A stretch of 54,381 nucleotides of DNA, taken from Chengkuizengella marina (GTDB lineage Bacteria; Bacillota; Bacilli; Paenibacillales; KCTC-33759). This document shows, in pieces, positions 27,016-36,851 of the stretch (position 1 is its first letter; each line of letters begins with the position of its first letter). The stretch covers positions 1 to 54,381 of the forward strand of contig NZ_SIJB01000033.1 of NCBI RefSeq assembly GCF_009910845.1, read 5' to 3'. Under the pieces are notes generated by a model. It did no database searches and had not been told where the DNA came from. It saw only the letters and a program-made list of their open reading frames with translations. The position numbers and the translations under genes were made by a program.

Positions 27016-27125
27016 AACCTTTATGTCTCCTCCTGGATGTTGTTTTTTTGTTTGGTTATTCAATTTACTGTCATGTGACACTAAATCATGTGAGCTCGTT
27101 ATCCTCATTCACGATGCACCCCCTT
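27016..27125 (-). promoter_or_regulatory. S-layer mRNA leader with in-frame upstream start (31 codons)
   Basis: GGAAAGGGGGTGCATC precedes ATG 27108-27106. The open frame (MRITSSHDLVSHDS...) continues into the S-layer ORF at 27015. The second site AGGAGGAGACATAAAGGTTATG matches the other two leaders. The first codons (ATGAGRRWAACRAGCTCA) are conserved with the leader at 23873. Confidence 0.6.
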
Positions 27126-27396
27126 TCCAGAGTGTGAGCTAAAAAATTGAGTAAGTAGAAAAAGGATTGATACGAATACACATTGATATATTGTCGTGTA
27201 CTGTACAATCTATCAACTCTAGTGTATTGTCTTCTATCAACCAACTACAGAAACCAGTATATCTTAAAATATTCATAAAGTCATTGATAAAGATTTTCCA
27301 GTAAATTAACCAAAAAGTGAATAAAATAAAGAAAAAACTTGCTGAACTAATATTGTCTCTTATTCTTTTTGTATAAATATTTATAAATTGAAATGC
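27126..27396. other. Intergenic region upstream of the third S-layer gene
   Basis: No convincing gene. A 100-codon minus-strand frame here (27139-27441) starts inside the terminator of the upstream gene and has no ribosome site, so I regard it as chance. CTACAGAAACCAGTAT (about 27245-27260) resembles the CTGTAAC-hairpin flank upstream of the other two S-layer genes, but the hairpin itself is not conserved. Confidence 0.4.
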
Positions 27397-27428
27397 AAAA
27401 AAACAAAGCACTATGAATAAGTGCTTTG
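27397..27428 (-). terminator. Terminator of the C-terminal-SLH protein gene
   Basis: Perfect 9-bp stem CAAAGCACT/AGTGCTTTG with a 7-nt loop and seven T following on the minus strand, about 30 nt past the stop at 27459. Confidence 0.85.
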
Positions 27429-27458
27429 CTTTTTGGAACAATATATATTGTAATCTGT

Positions 27459-30400
27459 TTATAAATTCGGTACCTTCTTCTCGTTTAATAAGATGCGCAT
27501 AACAATGGCTGCGGCTTCCGCACGAGTCATATTTGCTTGTGGATCGAAATAAAATGTTTCTTTCGCATTAGAATCTGAAATGACTTGTTTGCCTTGAATG
27601 ATTTCTTCTTTATAAACACCCAAAACAGAAGCCCTTGCATAGTTGTTAATATCTTCAGCATCAATAAACACTTTACTTAAAGAAGAATTTATTTTGCTTT
27701 CATTGGAGTCTAACCGTAAATTAGCTGCTCTGGCGATAATTGTAGCTGCGTCTTCACGTGTTAGATTTAAATCTGGTAAAAATTGATCATCAATTTTACC
27801 TCTAACAATTCCAGCTCTTGCTGCAGTTTCAATATATTTATATTCATATAATCCATCTGAAGATGAGGTTCTTCTCTTTACATCTGCAAACGTTCGGTCT
27901 CCTTCATAGTTTAGAGGTAAATCAAATGCTTTTACAATTAAAGAAGTGAACTCTCCTCTACTGATCGGTTCATCAGGCTCAAATAACTGATTGCTTGATG
28001 CTCTATTGTTCATTATGCCTTTTGAATATAGAGTATCTAAATAATTCTTAGCCCAAGGGTGTCCAATGACATCGTCAAAAGATTCGTTCATGTACATCAC
28101 TACATAATACCCAAATTCAGTAAAAGGTACTGTAATTGTGTTTTTCTTTTGATCAACAACACCTCCAATATTAACCCACTCGTATGACTCATTATCTAAA
28201 TAATCAACATTATAACCATAATGAAATACTGTTACATATCTCCATGCAGACTGTACTACATTGGGATCATACTTGAGTGTTAATTCTCCTGGATTGGATG
28301 GAACATATTGCTCATCTATTTCTGAGGCATCACGATCATAAAATTCTTGTCCATCTTCATATGGATATATCCCACTACCATACAATATTTCTTGTTGATC
28401 TTCAATGGAAGAAACGATTCCCCCATCAATCCAATATAAGTTACTAATGGTTCTAAACCTTTCCGCAGGATCTTCAAATATTCTAACAAAGTTATCATCT
28501 ACATTATTAAATTTGGAGTCCTCTCCAAAGAATGGATGTAATACTTTATTTACCCTTCCATCATCTGGATCAGCAATAGCTAATACAATATCTCTAGTTG
28601 GAGATAAAGCTTGTACTCCTCTTGCTTCATTTTGAAGCAAGATAGTGCCTTTAGGAAAAGATAACTCAATGGATTTATCAAATGCATCAATTTTTCGTTT
28701 AGAGATACTTTCTTTGTGTTCTGCCCCAGGTACAGGAGTATCTGCATTTATTAACATAATTTCAGCTTCATCTTCCTGTGTACCTCTAACGACAGTAAAC
28801 TTGATTTTATTATCTCCATTTTTCAAATCATTAATTTCAAAAACGAATAAATCATAATCTTCACCATCTAACTCAATCACTTCTGTTTTTGTCACTTCTT
28901 TTTTCTTATCATAAATAATTTTATCTGCATTTTCAGCTTCTACATAGATTCTTGTATAATTTCCATTGACAAATCCTGTTTTGGTTACAGGATCAATAGT
29001 TGGATAATGAACTACAAAAGTAGCTGGATCTCTTCCAATTTCAATCGTTCTTGTATTTATTAAACCATTATCGTTTCTTGCAATCACTTCAACAGCAAAG
29101 GTTCCCGTTCCTTCTAGATCTAGTATTTCTGAGGAAAACGTAGCCCAGCCACTTGAAGAACCAAGAGGAATAGAATCTTCACTCACGCCATCTTCATCAA
29201 TCAAGTCCACATATTTATACCCTAATTCTTGCTCAGTACCGTACTTTGCCTCATAAGCACTTTCTGACATTCTCTCAAAATTGTTATCATCCCATAAGTA
29301 TAACTCTCTATGCTGCTCATATTCTCCTTCTTCATTTATACCACTAAATCTAAACTCAACTTCATTTGCACTGGCAACTGAGCTTTTAAATTGAAACTTT
29401 GTTTCTTGTGTGTAATAACGATAGTTGCTTTCTTGAACATAGTTATAATCATCTAGGAAATCTTCATCTACTTCTAATAATAAAACTTCAGGCAATTCAG
29501 AAGTATAATAAAACATCTCATATTTAAATGTAGTAATCGGTTCTGTTAACCCTGGGTCAGTACCCGGATCAACATCTGGATCAGTTTCACTCAAAGTGCC
29601 TTCAGGATATACCTCTATCAGTAATTCATTTAGTCCATTTTGCAGCTGCCAATCCTCACGTAAATTATCATCTATATCTGCATCATCATCTGTTTTATCC
29701 TCTGATCCAAAATAAAAACGGAACTCTTCAAATTTACCACTAACATGATGTTCATCAATTTCCCTTATTTTATCTACATGATCATTAAATACAATTCTAA
29801 TATCTCCCCACTGACTTTCTGGAATATTCACGGGTTTGATTTGAAAAATTGGACCTGTAATCGGATCACCGTCTAAATCAATCCCACTTGGCTCATCAAG
29901 TGAAGTAAAATCTTGTGCTTTAGATATATTCGTTAAGTATACGTAAGGAGATGGATTATAATTGATTTCAAACTCCTTGGAACCTACTTCAAAGTCAGTT
30001 TGAACTCCTAAACCATCTTCTTGATATGGAACGAATTTTATATTACTTCTACCTTCAGGTAAATCATCCTTGTCCAAGTTTACTGTATATATAATTGTTT
30101 CAGGGTCATTATCAGTATTTTGAGATACTGTCGAAGAACTAGTTAATAATATTTCTTGCCCAAAGGAATCTACACTATATACCTTCACGCCATCTGCGTC
30201 TTTTTCAGTCACAACATCTAATAGAAGAGATTCCGTTAAAACAGTGATTTCAATTCCGCTAAATAATTTTGTAGATGAAATGGTTTCATATACTTCTTTT
30301 ACAAAAGGCTGAGTTTCGTTTATAAAATAAAAAACGAAGTCATGAGTACTTTGAGAATATCCAGTCTGACTTGGAAGAAATGTAGCTGTTAATGTTTGTT

Positions 30401-31520
30401 CATTTTCTGCGTGATTAATAGATATACCTTCAATTTCTATATTTTTGATTAAATAATATTCGTCTTCAATTTCTATATCTTCAGCTGGTATTGGGACATT
30501 AGTAATACCTGCATCCATAGTATAACTATATGCTGGAGTACTTTCATCAATATTAAAAGTCACTTCATAGGTTTCATCTATCCCGTCTATTTCAATCTTT
30601 AATTTATCATGTGTTGGATTAGATTCATTTCTGTTTATTTTTACGTCTGTTATAAAATCAATTGTATATGTATCTGCACTGTCACTTGCGCTAAAGGTTG
30701 GTTGTTTGAATAACATCGATTCTGTCGGTTCATTTAGATTTGTTGCTTCAGATACCTCAGTGTTATATACGAAGTTATCTCCATTATTATAAACAAACGT
30801 TCTTTTTGTGTTATATGTTGTATCTGCACTTGAAGCAAGTATCTTTAATTCATTATCTCCAGGTCTTAAATGTAAATCTTCATTTTCATCTTCTCCTGCT
30901 GAAAATGAAAATTGACCTGTCCCTGAACGGAAAAAGCTAGCATATACACCTAGGGGATCTAACGTGGTATAACCAAATAGTGAAGTAGCGTTTGGTGCAA
31001 TCCCTTCAATAAAAATTGTTTTGTCATTAGAAGCTGGATTCTCTAAAGGCACAATCATGCCGTTAATGAACTGTCTCTCATCTATCGTCAACTCATTTAC
31101 GGTAGTGATCTCCGTGTAATTTATCCATGCTGGTAATGATTGTGGGTTTGTTCCTGAATCCAATTTAACAATGATTTTATTTAAACCCTCGTATAATTGA
31201 ATATCGCTAAATTTAACAAATCCCGCACCATCTTTTTCAGGTTGATTATTCTTCACTTCTTTAAAAACACCTGTATTTACTTCTTCAATGACATAATATA
31301 AATCAGATAAATCCGAATCATCTATTTGTGTATAACCTACTCTTAGTTCTATTAATTCTTGTATCGTTGAATAAGGGTTGGATGGTCTTTCATCTGATGT
31401 TGGGAACCCTTGAATCTCCAAGTTAACTGCCGCATAAGAAGTACTTCCAAGCGGTGGAAGCAAAGAAATGAACATGGCAAAAATTATGACAATACTTAAC
31501 GAACGTTTGAATGATTTCAT
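27459..31520 (-). CDS. Large secreted protein with three C-terminal SLH domains
   Basis: 1353 residues. Signal peptide (MKSFKRSLSIVIIFAMFISL, cleavage near SYA|AV, about 30). About 1130 residues of Ig-like, Asp/Glu-rich modules follow (for example VYASFFRSGTGQFSFSAGED). Three SLH domains occupy about 1150-1353 (PISRGEFTSLIVKAFDLPL, LTREDAATIIARAANLRL, MTRAEAAAIVMRILL), each with the T/S-R-x-E type anchor. AAAGGAGAG lies about 10 nt before the ATG. The SLH domains are at the opposite end from the three S-layer paralogues, so this is probably a surface protein sharing the same cell-wall-polymer anchor, not a lattice-forming S-layer copy. It lies next to the polymer biosynthesis genes, transcribed in the same direction but separated by a terminator. 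Confidence 0.88.
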   Translation of the reverse strand: MKSFKRSLSIVIIFAMFISLLPPLGSTSYAAVNLEIQGFPTSDERPSNPYSTIQELIELRVGYTQIDDSDLSDLYYVIEEVNTGVFKEVKNNQPEKDGAGFVKFSDIQLYEGLNKIIVKLDSGTNPQSLPAWINYTEITTVNELTIDERQFINGMIVPLENPASNDKTIFIEGIAPNATSLFGYTTLDPLGVYASFFRSGTGQFSFSAGEDENEDLHLRPGDNELKILASSADTTYNTKRTFVYNNGDNFVYNTEVSEATNLNEPTESMLFKQPTFSASDSADTYTIDFITDVKINRNESNPTHDKLKIEIDGIDETYEVTFNIDESTPAYSYTMDAGITNVPIPAEDIEIEDEYYLIKNIEIEGISINHAENEQTLTATFLPSQTGYSQSTHDFVFYFINETQPFVKEVYETISSTKLFSGIEITVLTESLLLDVVTEKDADGVKVYSVDSFGQEILLTSSSTVSQNTDNDPETIIYTVNLDKDDLPEGRSNIKFVPYQEDGLGVQTDFEVGSKEFEINYNPSPYVYLTNISKAQDFTSLDEPSGIDLDGDPITGPIFQIKPVNIPESQWGDIRIVFNDHVDKIREIDEHHVSGKFEEFRFYFGSEDKTDDDADIDDNLREDWQLQNGLNELLIEVYPEGTLSETDPDVDPGTDPGLTEPITTFKYEMFYYTSELPEVLLLEVDEDFLDDYNYVQESNYRYYTQETKFQFKSSVASANEVEFRFSGINEEGEYEQHRELYLWDDNNFERMSESAYEAKYGTEQELGYKYVDLIDEDGVSEDSIPLGSSSGWATFSSEILDLEGTGTFAVEVIARNDNGLINTRTIEIGRDPATFVVHYPTIDPVTKTGFVNGNYTRIYVEAENADKIIYDKKKEVTKTEVIELDGEDYDLFVFEINDLKNGDNKIKFTVVRGTQEDEAEIMLINADTPVPGAEHKESISKRKIDAFDKSIELSFPKGTILLQNEARGVQALSPTRDIVLAIADPDDGRVNKVLHPFFGEDSKFNNVDDNFVRIFEDPAERFRTISNLYWIDGGIVSSIEDQQEILYGSGIYPYEDGQEFYDRDASEIDEQYVPSNPGELTLKYDPNVVQSAWRYVTVFHYGYNVDYLDNESYEWVNIGGVVDQKKNTITVPFTEFGYYVVMYMNESFDDVIGHPWAKNYLDTLYSKGIMNNRASSNQLFEPDEPISRGEFTSLIVKAFDLPLNYEGDRTFADVKRRTSSSDGLYEYKYIETAARAGIVRGKIDDQFLPDLNLTREDAATIIARAANLRLDSNESKINSSLSKVFIDAEDINNYARASVLGVYKEEIIQGKQVISDSNAKETFYFDPQANMTRAEAAAIVMRILLNEKKVPNL

Positions 31521-31660
31521 CTGACTTCTCTCTCCTTTTAAGTAGCTCGTACAATTTATATGTGTTTAAACACATTGATATTATGTATATCGGTAAAAAT
31601 AGGTAAGAAATTTAGTGAAAATAGTAAAAAATAACTAAAATCATAGTAGAATGGCCTAAA

Positions 31661-31704
31661 TAAAAAAAGACACAGGTGATGGCTTGGTAAAAGCCAAAAC
31701 CTGT
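31661..31704 (-). terminator. Terminator ending the cell-wall-polymer operon
   Basis: Two-step stem, ACAGGT/ACCTGT outside and GGCTT/AAGCC inside, followed by seven T on the minus strand; about 60 nt past the tagO stop. Confidence 0.8.
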
Positions 31705-31764
31705 ACCCTTTTAAAATTAAATTTCTAATTTAATGTTAACGTTCTACACTGATAAACTTCCTCT

Positions 31765-32865
31765 CTATGATTTTAATCCGAGGAGTTGAGTGGTCATATT
31801 CACAACAGAACGAAACACCGTTTTTTCTCTTTTTTGTATGAGTCCTAATTTCTGTGCAGCCATGATTAACAAAATGGATACGACTGCGGTTAATATAAGA
31901 ATCCATAAACTTGCTTGTGATAAAATGATGGCACTAAAACCAAATGTAATCGCGATACCATAGATAGCAAGTACGGTTTGACGATGTGTTAAACCAATTT
32001 GCAGCAAACAGTGATGCAGGTGACTTTTATCTGCCATAGAGATTGGTTCTTTTTTCACAATTCTTCGTACGATTGCAAAAAAGGTATCAGATATCGGTAC
32101 ACCTAATATTATGATTGGGACAATTAAGGATACGATCGCTGCTTGCTTAAAACCTAATATTGATAAGGTAGCTAACGCAAAGCCTAAAAATAACGATCCT
32201 GAATCCCCCATAAAAATTTTTGCCGGATGAAAATTGAAATATAAAAACCCTAAAATACTGCCTAACAATAAACAGCTTAAGATGATAACAGTGACGTTCC
32301 CCATCATGATCGCTAACACTAATAACGTAGCTGTGGCAATCGCTGAAACCCCTGCGGCTAAACCATCTAATCCATCAATTAAATTAATTGCATTTGTTAC
32401 ACCAATAATCCAAAATAAGGTGATAAAAGTACTGAACCAGCCGTTAATGTTATACGCTTCCCCAAACGGCAACGTAAGAAATGATACTTTTAAATCAAAA
32501 ACAAACACAACAATACAAGCTGCAATGATTTGTCCTAGCAGCTTTACCTTTGGAGATATTTCAACTCTGTCATCTAAAGCTCCAAGTAAAACGATGATGG
32601 AGCCTCCAATTAAAATTGCAAAAACAGCATTAAACTGTATATTTACACCTATTTTCATCAAAATAGGCAGCATGATCCCTAAAGTCATCACAAAAGCAAT
32701 ATATATAGCCAATCCACCTAAACGTGGCATTAAGGATGTATGTACCTTTCGGTGATTGGGTTGATCTACAGCTCCAACCAAAATTGCAAACTTTCTAACA
32801 AACGGTGTCATGACAAAGGATAAAATGATGGCTATGACGAAGGCTGTTACAAAAATATAAACCAT
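31765..32865 (-). CDS. tagO: Undecaprenyl-phosphate N-acetylglucosaminyl-1-phosphate transferase (TagO/WecA/MraY family)
   Basis: 366 residues from the ATG at 32865. A longer frame from TTG 32898 lacks a ribosome site and would place AGGAGG inside the gene; from the ATG the AGGAGG is 12 nt away, slightly long. About ten to eleven membrane segments. Motifs typical of the polyprenyl-phosphate HexNAc-1-P transferases: DQPNHRKVHTSLMPRLGG near the N terminus, GALDDR, NAINLIDGLDGLAAG, FMGDSGSLFLGF and the cytosolic HLHHCLLQIGLTHRQTV. It starts wall-polymer synthesis by transferring GlcNAc-1-P from UDP-GlcNAc to undecaprenyl phosphate at the membrane. Beside WecG/TagA-like and CsaB genes, so it probably serves the SLH-binding secondary wall polymer and perhaps teichoic acid. 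Confidence 0.92.
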   Translation of the reverse strand: MVYIFVTAFVIAIILSFVMTPFVRKFAILVGAVDQPNHRKVHTSLMPRLGGLAIYIAFVMTLGIMLPILMKIGVNIQFNAVFAILIGGSIIVLLGALDDRVEISPKVKLLGQIIAACIVVFVFDLKVSFLTLPFGEAYNINGWFSTFITLFWIIGVTNAINLIDGLDGLAAGVSAIATATLLVLAIMMGNVTVIILSCLLLGSILGFLYFNFHPAKIFMGDSGSLFLGFALATLSILGFKQAAIVSLIVPIIILGVPISDTFFAIVRRIVKKEPISMADKSHLHHCLLQIGLTHRQTVLAIYGIAITFGFSAIILSQASLWILILTAVVSILLIMAAQKLGLIQKREKTVFRSVVNMTTQLLGLKS

Positions 32866-32908
32866 AGGTTGGTCTTTCCTCCTCTCTCCCTTATCCAAAT
32901 AAGAGAGT

Positions 32909-33670
32909 CTACCTTTTTTGTGTAATTATATCTCTATCTTTTCTCACTCTAAAAACAAATTTAGGTAAATCTAGCATCCTTTTATAACGGGAAGGCTGCT
33001 GCAACAAACGATAAAACCATTCTAGCCTAAGCTTCTGCATCCATTTAGGTGCACGTTTAAGCTTGCCAGCAATAACATCAAAAGTTCCACCTACGCCCAT
33101 CATCACAGGAATATCTAGTTGATGTTTATATTTATATATCCAAGGCTCCTGTGTAGAAACCGATCTAGCAACAAATAAGAGATCAGGTGAAAGCTTGCGA
33201 ATTTCCTCAACTACTTGCATATCTTCATTTTCCGAAAAGAACCCGTCACGAGCACCTACGAAACGAACTTTAGGAAATTGGGCTTTCAACTTCTCTGAAC
33301 TTTCCTGAATTACTTCAGTCGTTGTACCTAACAAATACACTTTCCATTGTTTTTCGTTTGCAACTTTTAACAATTCAAACATTAAGTCAAACCCCGGTAC
33401 TCTTTCCTTCACAGGCTGACCCACATAATTTGCAGCCCATACTAGTCCTGTTCCGTCAGGTACGACCAACTCTGCACTTTGCATTGCTTTTGCAAACGTT
33501 GCATTATTTAAAGCAGCCATAATCATAATTGGGTTTGCTGTAATGATTTGATGTGTTCTTTTTTGTTGTATGGCTTCTGTTAAATACTGAACGGTTTCTT
33601 GCATATTCATTTTGGAAACGTCAATTCCATACATTGATAAAGTAGGGAATTTAGTTTGAGTTTTATCCAT
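32909..33670 (-). CDS. WecG/TagA/CpsF family glycosyltransferase
   Basis: 253 residues, normal for the family. The core motifs are visible: TANPIMIMAALNN, VVPDGTGLVWAANYVGQPVKERVPGFDLM (the PDG and PxxR-type catalytic/substrate region), WKVYLLGTT, GARDGFF, and the C-terminal GVGGTFDVIAGKLKRAPKWM with RLEWFYRLLQQPSRYKRM. TagA adds N-acetylmannosamine to the lipid-linked GlcNAc at the inner membrane face. In this locus it most likely adds the second sugar of the secondary cell wall polymer. The ATG follows the csaB stop codon directly (TAAATG), so translation is coupled. The next gene, tagO, begins 43 nt after its stop. Confidence 0.92.
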   Translation of the reverse strand: MDKTQTKFPTLSMYGIDVSKMNMQETVQYLTEAIQQKRTHQIITANPIMIMAALNNATFAKAMQSAELVVPDGTGLVWAANYVGQPVKERVPGFDLMFELLKVANEKQWKVYLLGTTTEVIQESSEKLKAQFPKVRFVGARDGFFSENEDMQVVEEIRKLSPDLLFVARSVSTQEPWIYKYKHQLDIPVMMGVGGTFDVIAGKLKRAPKWMQKLRLEWFYRLLQQPSRYKRMLDLPKFVFRVRKDRDIITQKR

Positions 33671-34846
33671 TTACTCACCATCTTTATATACGTAGAAGTT
33701 GCCGATATGTTGCGCTGGTTTTTGGGACATCTCCTTTAAATTGTTAATTAGAGCTTGTTTTGTTAATAACCAATCATCATATTCTACCATAAGCTTGTAT
33801 ACATTATCAACGATTTGATGTTCATCCAACCTGGTTGTACTACCCACAGGTGTCATTTGCATCTGTTCTAAAAATCGATCAATCTTTGGGTCGTAAGAAA
33901 TACCAACCATAGGAACGTAATTATTCGCTGCATAGATTAATGAGTGTAATCTCATTCCGATCAACACATCACACGTGCTTACCTCTTTGAGCATCTCTAT
34001 AGGGTTATCTTCATTAGAAAATTGGATATCTTGAGGAAGTTCCTTATCAGACAACCCCATTTGCTGAATAATATAAAGGGAAGCTTCCTGATCATGAGGC
34101 ATATGAAAGGGAAGCATTTTGATAATTACACTTTCTTTTTCACGAAGTAATTTGAGAGCCTTTGCTATTTTATTTAATTCTGATCGATCCTCATTCCAAA
34201 AACGGACAGATACGCCAATCACTTTTTTCTGTTTATCGTTGGATAAAACTTTGATTTTTTCTTGTTCTTCTGCTTGTTTCACATCGTTTGAATATTTTGA
34301 GGGAACTCCCTCTGACATTCCCATAACTGGATCTGGTACTTGATCGACTTGCAAATGGTTCTTTAAGCCCATTTTCTTTAAAAGCGCTAAGGATGCAGTA
34401 TCCCGAACAGAAATATACTGACAACGTTCGAAAACCTTCTTGACCCATTTATGAAAAAGTGGCTTTTGGATAGGGCCAATCCCTTGAGCATAAATAAAGG
34501 TTGATTTTCCTAACCATTGCGCCAATTTGAGAATCCCCAAATAATAAGGAATTGTTTTGTTACTTGTGACATCTTGAAGTAAACTTCCTCCACCACTAAT
34601 CAACCCATCGCTTTTTCGAATTGCACTAAAAACTTCGTTCAATTTCATGCGATGTACAGCCTGTACACCATACATTTGGGTTGTCTGAACTGGATTAGCA
34701 GACAATACAATCGGTTCAATTTTAACGTTAGTTTGAACTGTTTGGTCTCTTAAGGCTGCTAAAATGGAACATAATACCGCTTCGTCCCCACTATTGTTAA
34801 ATCCATAATATCCTGAGATGACTAATCTTCTAACAGAGGACCCCAC
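33671..34846 (-). CDS. csaB: CsaB polysaccharide pyruvyl transferase
   Basis: 391 residues from a GTG at 34846, chosen because AAGGAG lies 9 nt upstream; a TTG ten codons earlier has no ribosome site. It starts VRRLVISGYYGFNNSGDEAVL, the usual CsaB N terminus, and contains GGGSLLQDVTS, IYAQGIGPI, ISVRDTASL, VIGVSVRFW and a late GMRLHSLIYAANNYVPMVGISYDPK segment with the conserved His. CsaB transfers pyruvate from phosphoenolpyruvate to ManNAc of the secondary wall polymer, and this ketal is what SLH domains bind. Placement beside four SLH-protein genes fits exactly. It overlaps the end of the upstream DUF5693 gene by 25 nt. Confidence 0.93.
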   Translation of the reverse strand: MGSSVRRLVISGYYGFNNSGDEAVLCSILAALRDQTVQTNVKIEPIVLSANPVQTTQMYGVQAVHRMKLNEVFSAIRKSDGLISGGGSLLQDVTSNKTIPYYLGILKLAQWLGKSTFIYAQGIGPIQKPLFHKWVKKVFERCQYISVRDTASLALLKKMGLKNHLQVDQVPDPVMGMSEGVPSKYSNDVKQAEEQEKIKVLSNDKQKKVIGVSVRFWNEDRSELNKIAKALKLLREKESVIIKMLPFHMPHDQEASLYIIQQMGLSDKELPQDIQFSNEDNPIEMLKEVSTCDVLIGMRLHSLIYAANNYVPMVGISYDPKIDRFLEQMQMTPVGSTTRLDEHQIVDNVYKLMVEYDDWLLTKQALINNLKEMSQKPAQHIGNFYVYKDGE

Positions 34847-36843
34847 TTTTTCCAACTCCTTACAAGAATTTCCCAAATGATAATTAATAGTAAACCGATC
34901 ATTACCCCAAAAATTACACCGTATAAAACACGAATTCCTGAAATCATCATAGGCGTATGCAAATGAGCAAAAGTATCCACAATCGATAATTGACCTATGA
35001 CTCCAATAATGATTAAAAACAACCCTTTTCTATATTTTAAAGCAAAATATAAACCTAACAATAACATGGGATGACCTAAGCCAAATTCTTTTAATCGTGG
35101 TCTAACGCCAAGTACATTTTCTAGAAAATATCTGAAAACTAATTCGATGGAAGAAACTTGTCCAGCATTTCCAGTTCTAGTTAAGTAATAAAAGGCTGTT
35201 CCCGCGATGAATGCTGCAATAATTACATAACCGACTTTTAAGTCCATCATGAATACATTTTTCACTTGTTTAAAAATATTTCTTAATCCACCTTCTTTTC
35301 CGTAAAAAGCATAATATACGAAAGCCAAAAAGATAGGTGCAAGGTGAAGCACGCTTACTCCTCTAAATTGCTCTAAAACGAGCATATAAGTGGCAGCATT
35401 CAGTAATCCAACTACATAAAATACTCCAATAAGGGATATCCCTGTAGCCATTACAAATAACAAAATCGTTGATTTAATGGGTGAAACGACCTGCAAAGAC
35501 TCTTTTCTTAGTTGTTGTATGACGGTAATAATGCCTAAAGTTGGTGCTGAAATTGCTGCACCTAGCGCTGCTGTCTGTAATAAAAGAGATGAGTTTAAAA
35601 CAAATAATCCAGCAGAACCGATCATGCCAATTACAAATATAGGTGTAAGTAAGGTAGGTACAAACCTTGCTATCATTAATGCTATCAGTGCAACCGCTCC
35701 AACCCACAAAATAAGTTTTGCGAATCTTTGCCAGTCTTCATTTTCATATACAAATGGTCCTGCGATACCAATTTGAAAACCTTCGTTTTGAATACGTTGA
35801 ATCGCTCCATCAGGTCCTGTCAAACTATCATAAATATTGCCTAATGAATTGGTAACTTCCGCTTTCAACTCATCTTTAAGAATATCCACATTTAAATAAA
35901 TCATCCGGATATTTCGATCAGTGACTGCTAATACCAGTCGATCAGATATTTTAGTTGGAGATAACACGGAGGATTCTGCATCTAAGATCGAATGAAGGCG
36001 TACGACGTTATAATCCGTTAAATAAGCTAATTCATTCAATCCTTTTTCTTTAGCAGAAAACTCGTTTATTGCAAATCCTATGTAGTGCTTGTTCATAAGT
36101 TCAGACATATGTGTTAGTGAACCTTGGTTTGCTTCTTCCTCATAACCAGTCACCGCACTTCCTGTAAAAATAATTCTGAACACACCCTGTTTGCTAAACT
36201 GGTCCATCATTTTTTCCATATGTACTGGATCATAAGGTCGATTATCCGATATACGTACTACAATTTGAAATCCTGCTTTGATGAGCTGATCCATGACCAT
36301 TGGATCCGGATCCATCGGTTCAATGATTGCAGTCACTTTTGAAGATTCAATGATCAAACCCGTTTGATCAAGAAGGTTCCAATCACGCACTTTAATATCT
36401 AACTGCCTAAAAGCTTGTTCAATAATTGGGCGTATTTTAATGTCTGTCACTATATCTGGAAATAAAACATAAGTGAAATTTTCATTTGGGTCTGGTTGAA
36501 CCCCTTCAATTAATGATGCTTCGTAAGAAGAAAACAACTCTACTCGACCACTCGATTCTAAGTCTTCTAAATTGCTTTCAAACACTGCTAGTGAAGTAAT
36601 ACCTGCTTCTTTGATCTTGATTAATTGCTCTTCAATAAAACTTTGTGGGTTAGGTTCGTATTCTGCAATTTGTAATATGTCTTTGTAATCTAGAACAATT
36701 TCTACTTGATCAGATGTATTTTCTGCTGCAAATCGGACCATTCCCAATGGAACTGAAGCAATCATACCGATCACCACAAGAATCCAAAGTGCTTTTTTCA
36801 TGAAAGGGTTCAAGTCTGTAAGTGTTTTTAGCAATGAGTTCAT
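34822..36843 (-). CDS. DUF5693 multi-pass membrane protein linked to csaB
   Basis: 673 residues. One N-terminal membrane segment (about 17-38), a large extracytoplasmic region (about 40-370) including EIVLDYKDILQIA and an FRIIFTGSAVTGYE segment, then about nine hydrophobic helices (about 375-660), ending in a cytosolic basic tail. DUF5693 proteins regularly sit directly before csaB in SLH-anchoring Bacillota; their function is unproven, with a role in export or modification of the pyruvylated polymer being a reasonable guess. AAAGGGAG directly abuts the ATG at 36843. A TTG three codons later (36834) has ideal 9-nt spacing and may be the real start. The gene overlaps csaB at its 3' end. Confidence 0.88.
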   Translation of the reverse strand: MNSLLKTLTDLNPFMKKALWILVVIGMIASVPLGMVRFAAENTSDQVEIVLDYKDILQIAEYEPNPQSFIEEQLIKIKEAGITSLAVFESNLEDLESSGRVELFSSYEASLIEGVQPDPNENFTYVLFPDIVTDIKIRPIIEQAFRQLDIKVRDWNLLDQTGLIIESSKVTAIIEPMDPDPMVMDQLIKAGFQIVVRISDNRPYDPVHMEKMMDQFSKQGVFRIIFTGSAVTGYEEEANQGSLTHMSELMNKHYIGFAINEFSAKEKGLNELAYLTDYNVVRLHSILDAESSVLSPTKISDRLVLAVTDRNIRMIYLNVDILKDELKAEVTNSLGNIYDSLTGPDGAIQRIQNEGFQIGIAGPFVYENEDWQRFAKLILWVGAVALIALMIARFVPTLLTPIFVIGMIGSAGLFVLNSSLLLQTAALGAAISAPTLGIITVIQQLRKESLQVVSPIKSTILLFVMATGISLIGVFYVVGLLNAATYMLVLEQFRGVSVLHLAPIFLAFVYYAFYGKEGGLRNIFKQVKNVFMMDLKVGYVIIAAFIAGTAFYYLTRTGNAGQVSSIELVFRYFLENVLGVRPRLKEFGLGHPMLLLGLYFALKYRKGLFLIIIGVIGQLSIVDTFAHLHTPMMISGIRVLYGVIFGVMIGLLLIIIWEILVRSWKKWGPLLED

Positions 36844-36851
36844 CTCCCTTT

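Noticed and set aside
27139-27441. 100-codon minus-strand frame rich in Phe/Ile between two SLH genes
   Set aside because: It begins inside the terminator hairpin of the upstream gene, has no ribosome site and runs through the promoter side of the S-layer gene; composition is that of AT-rich non-coding DNA.
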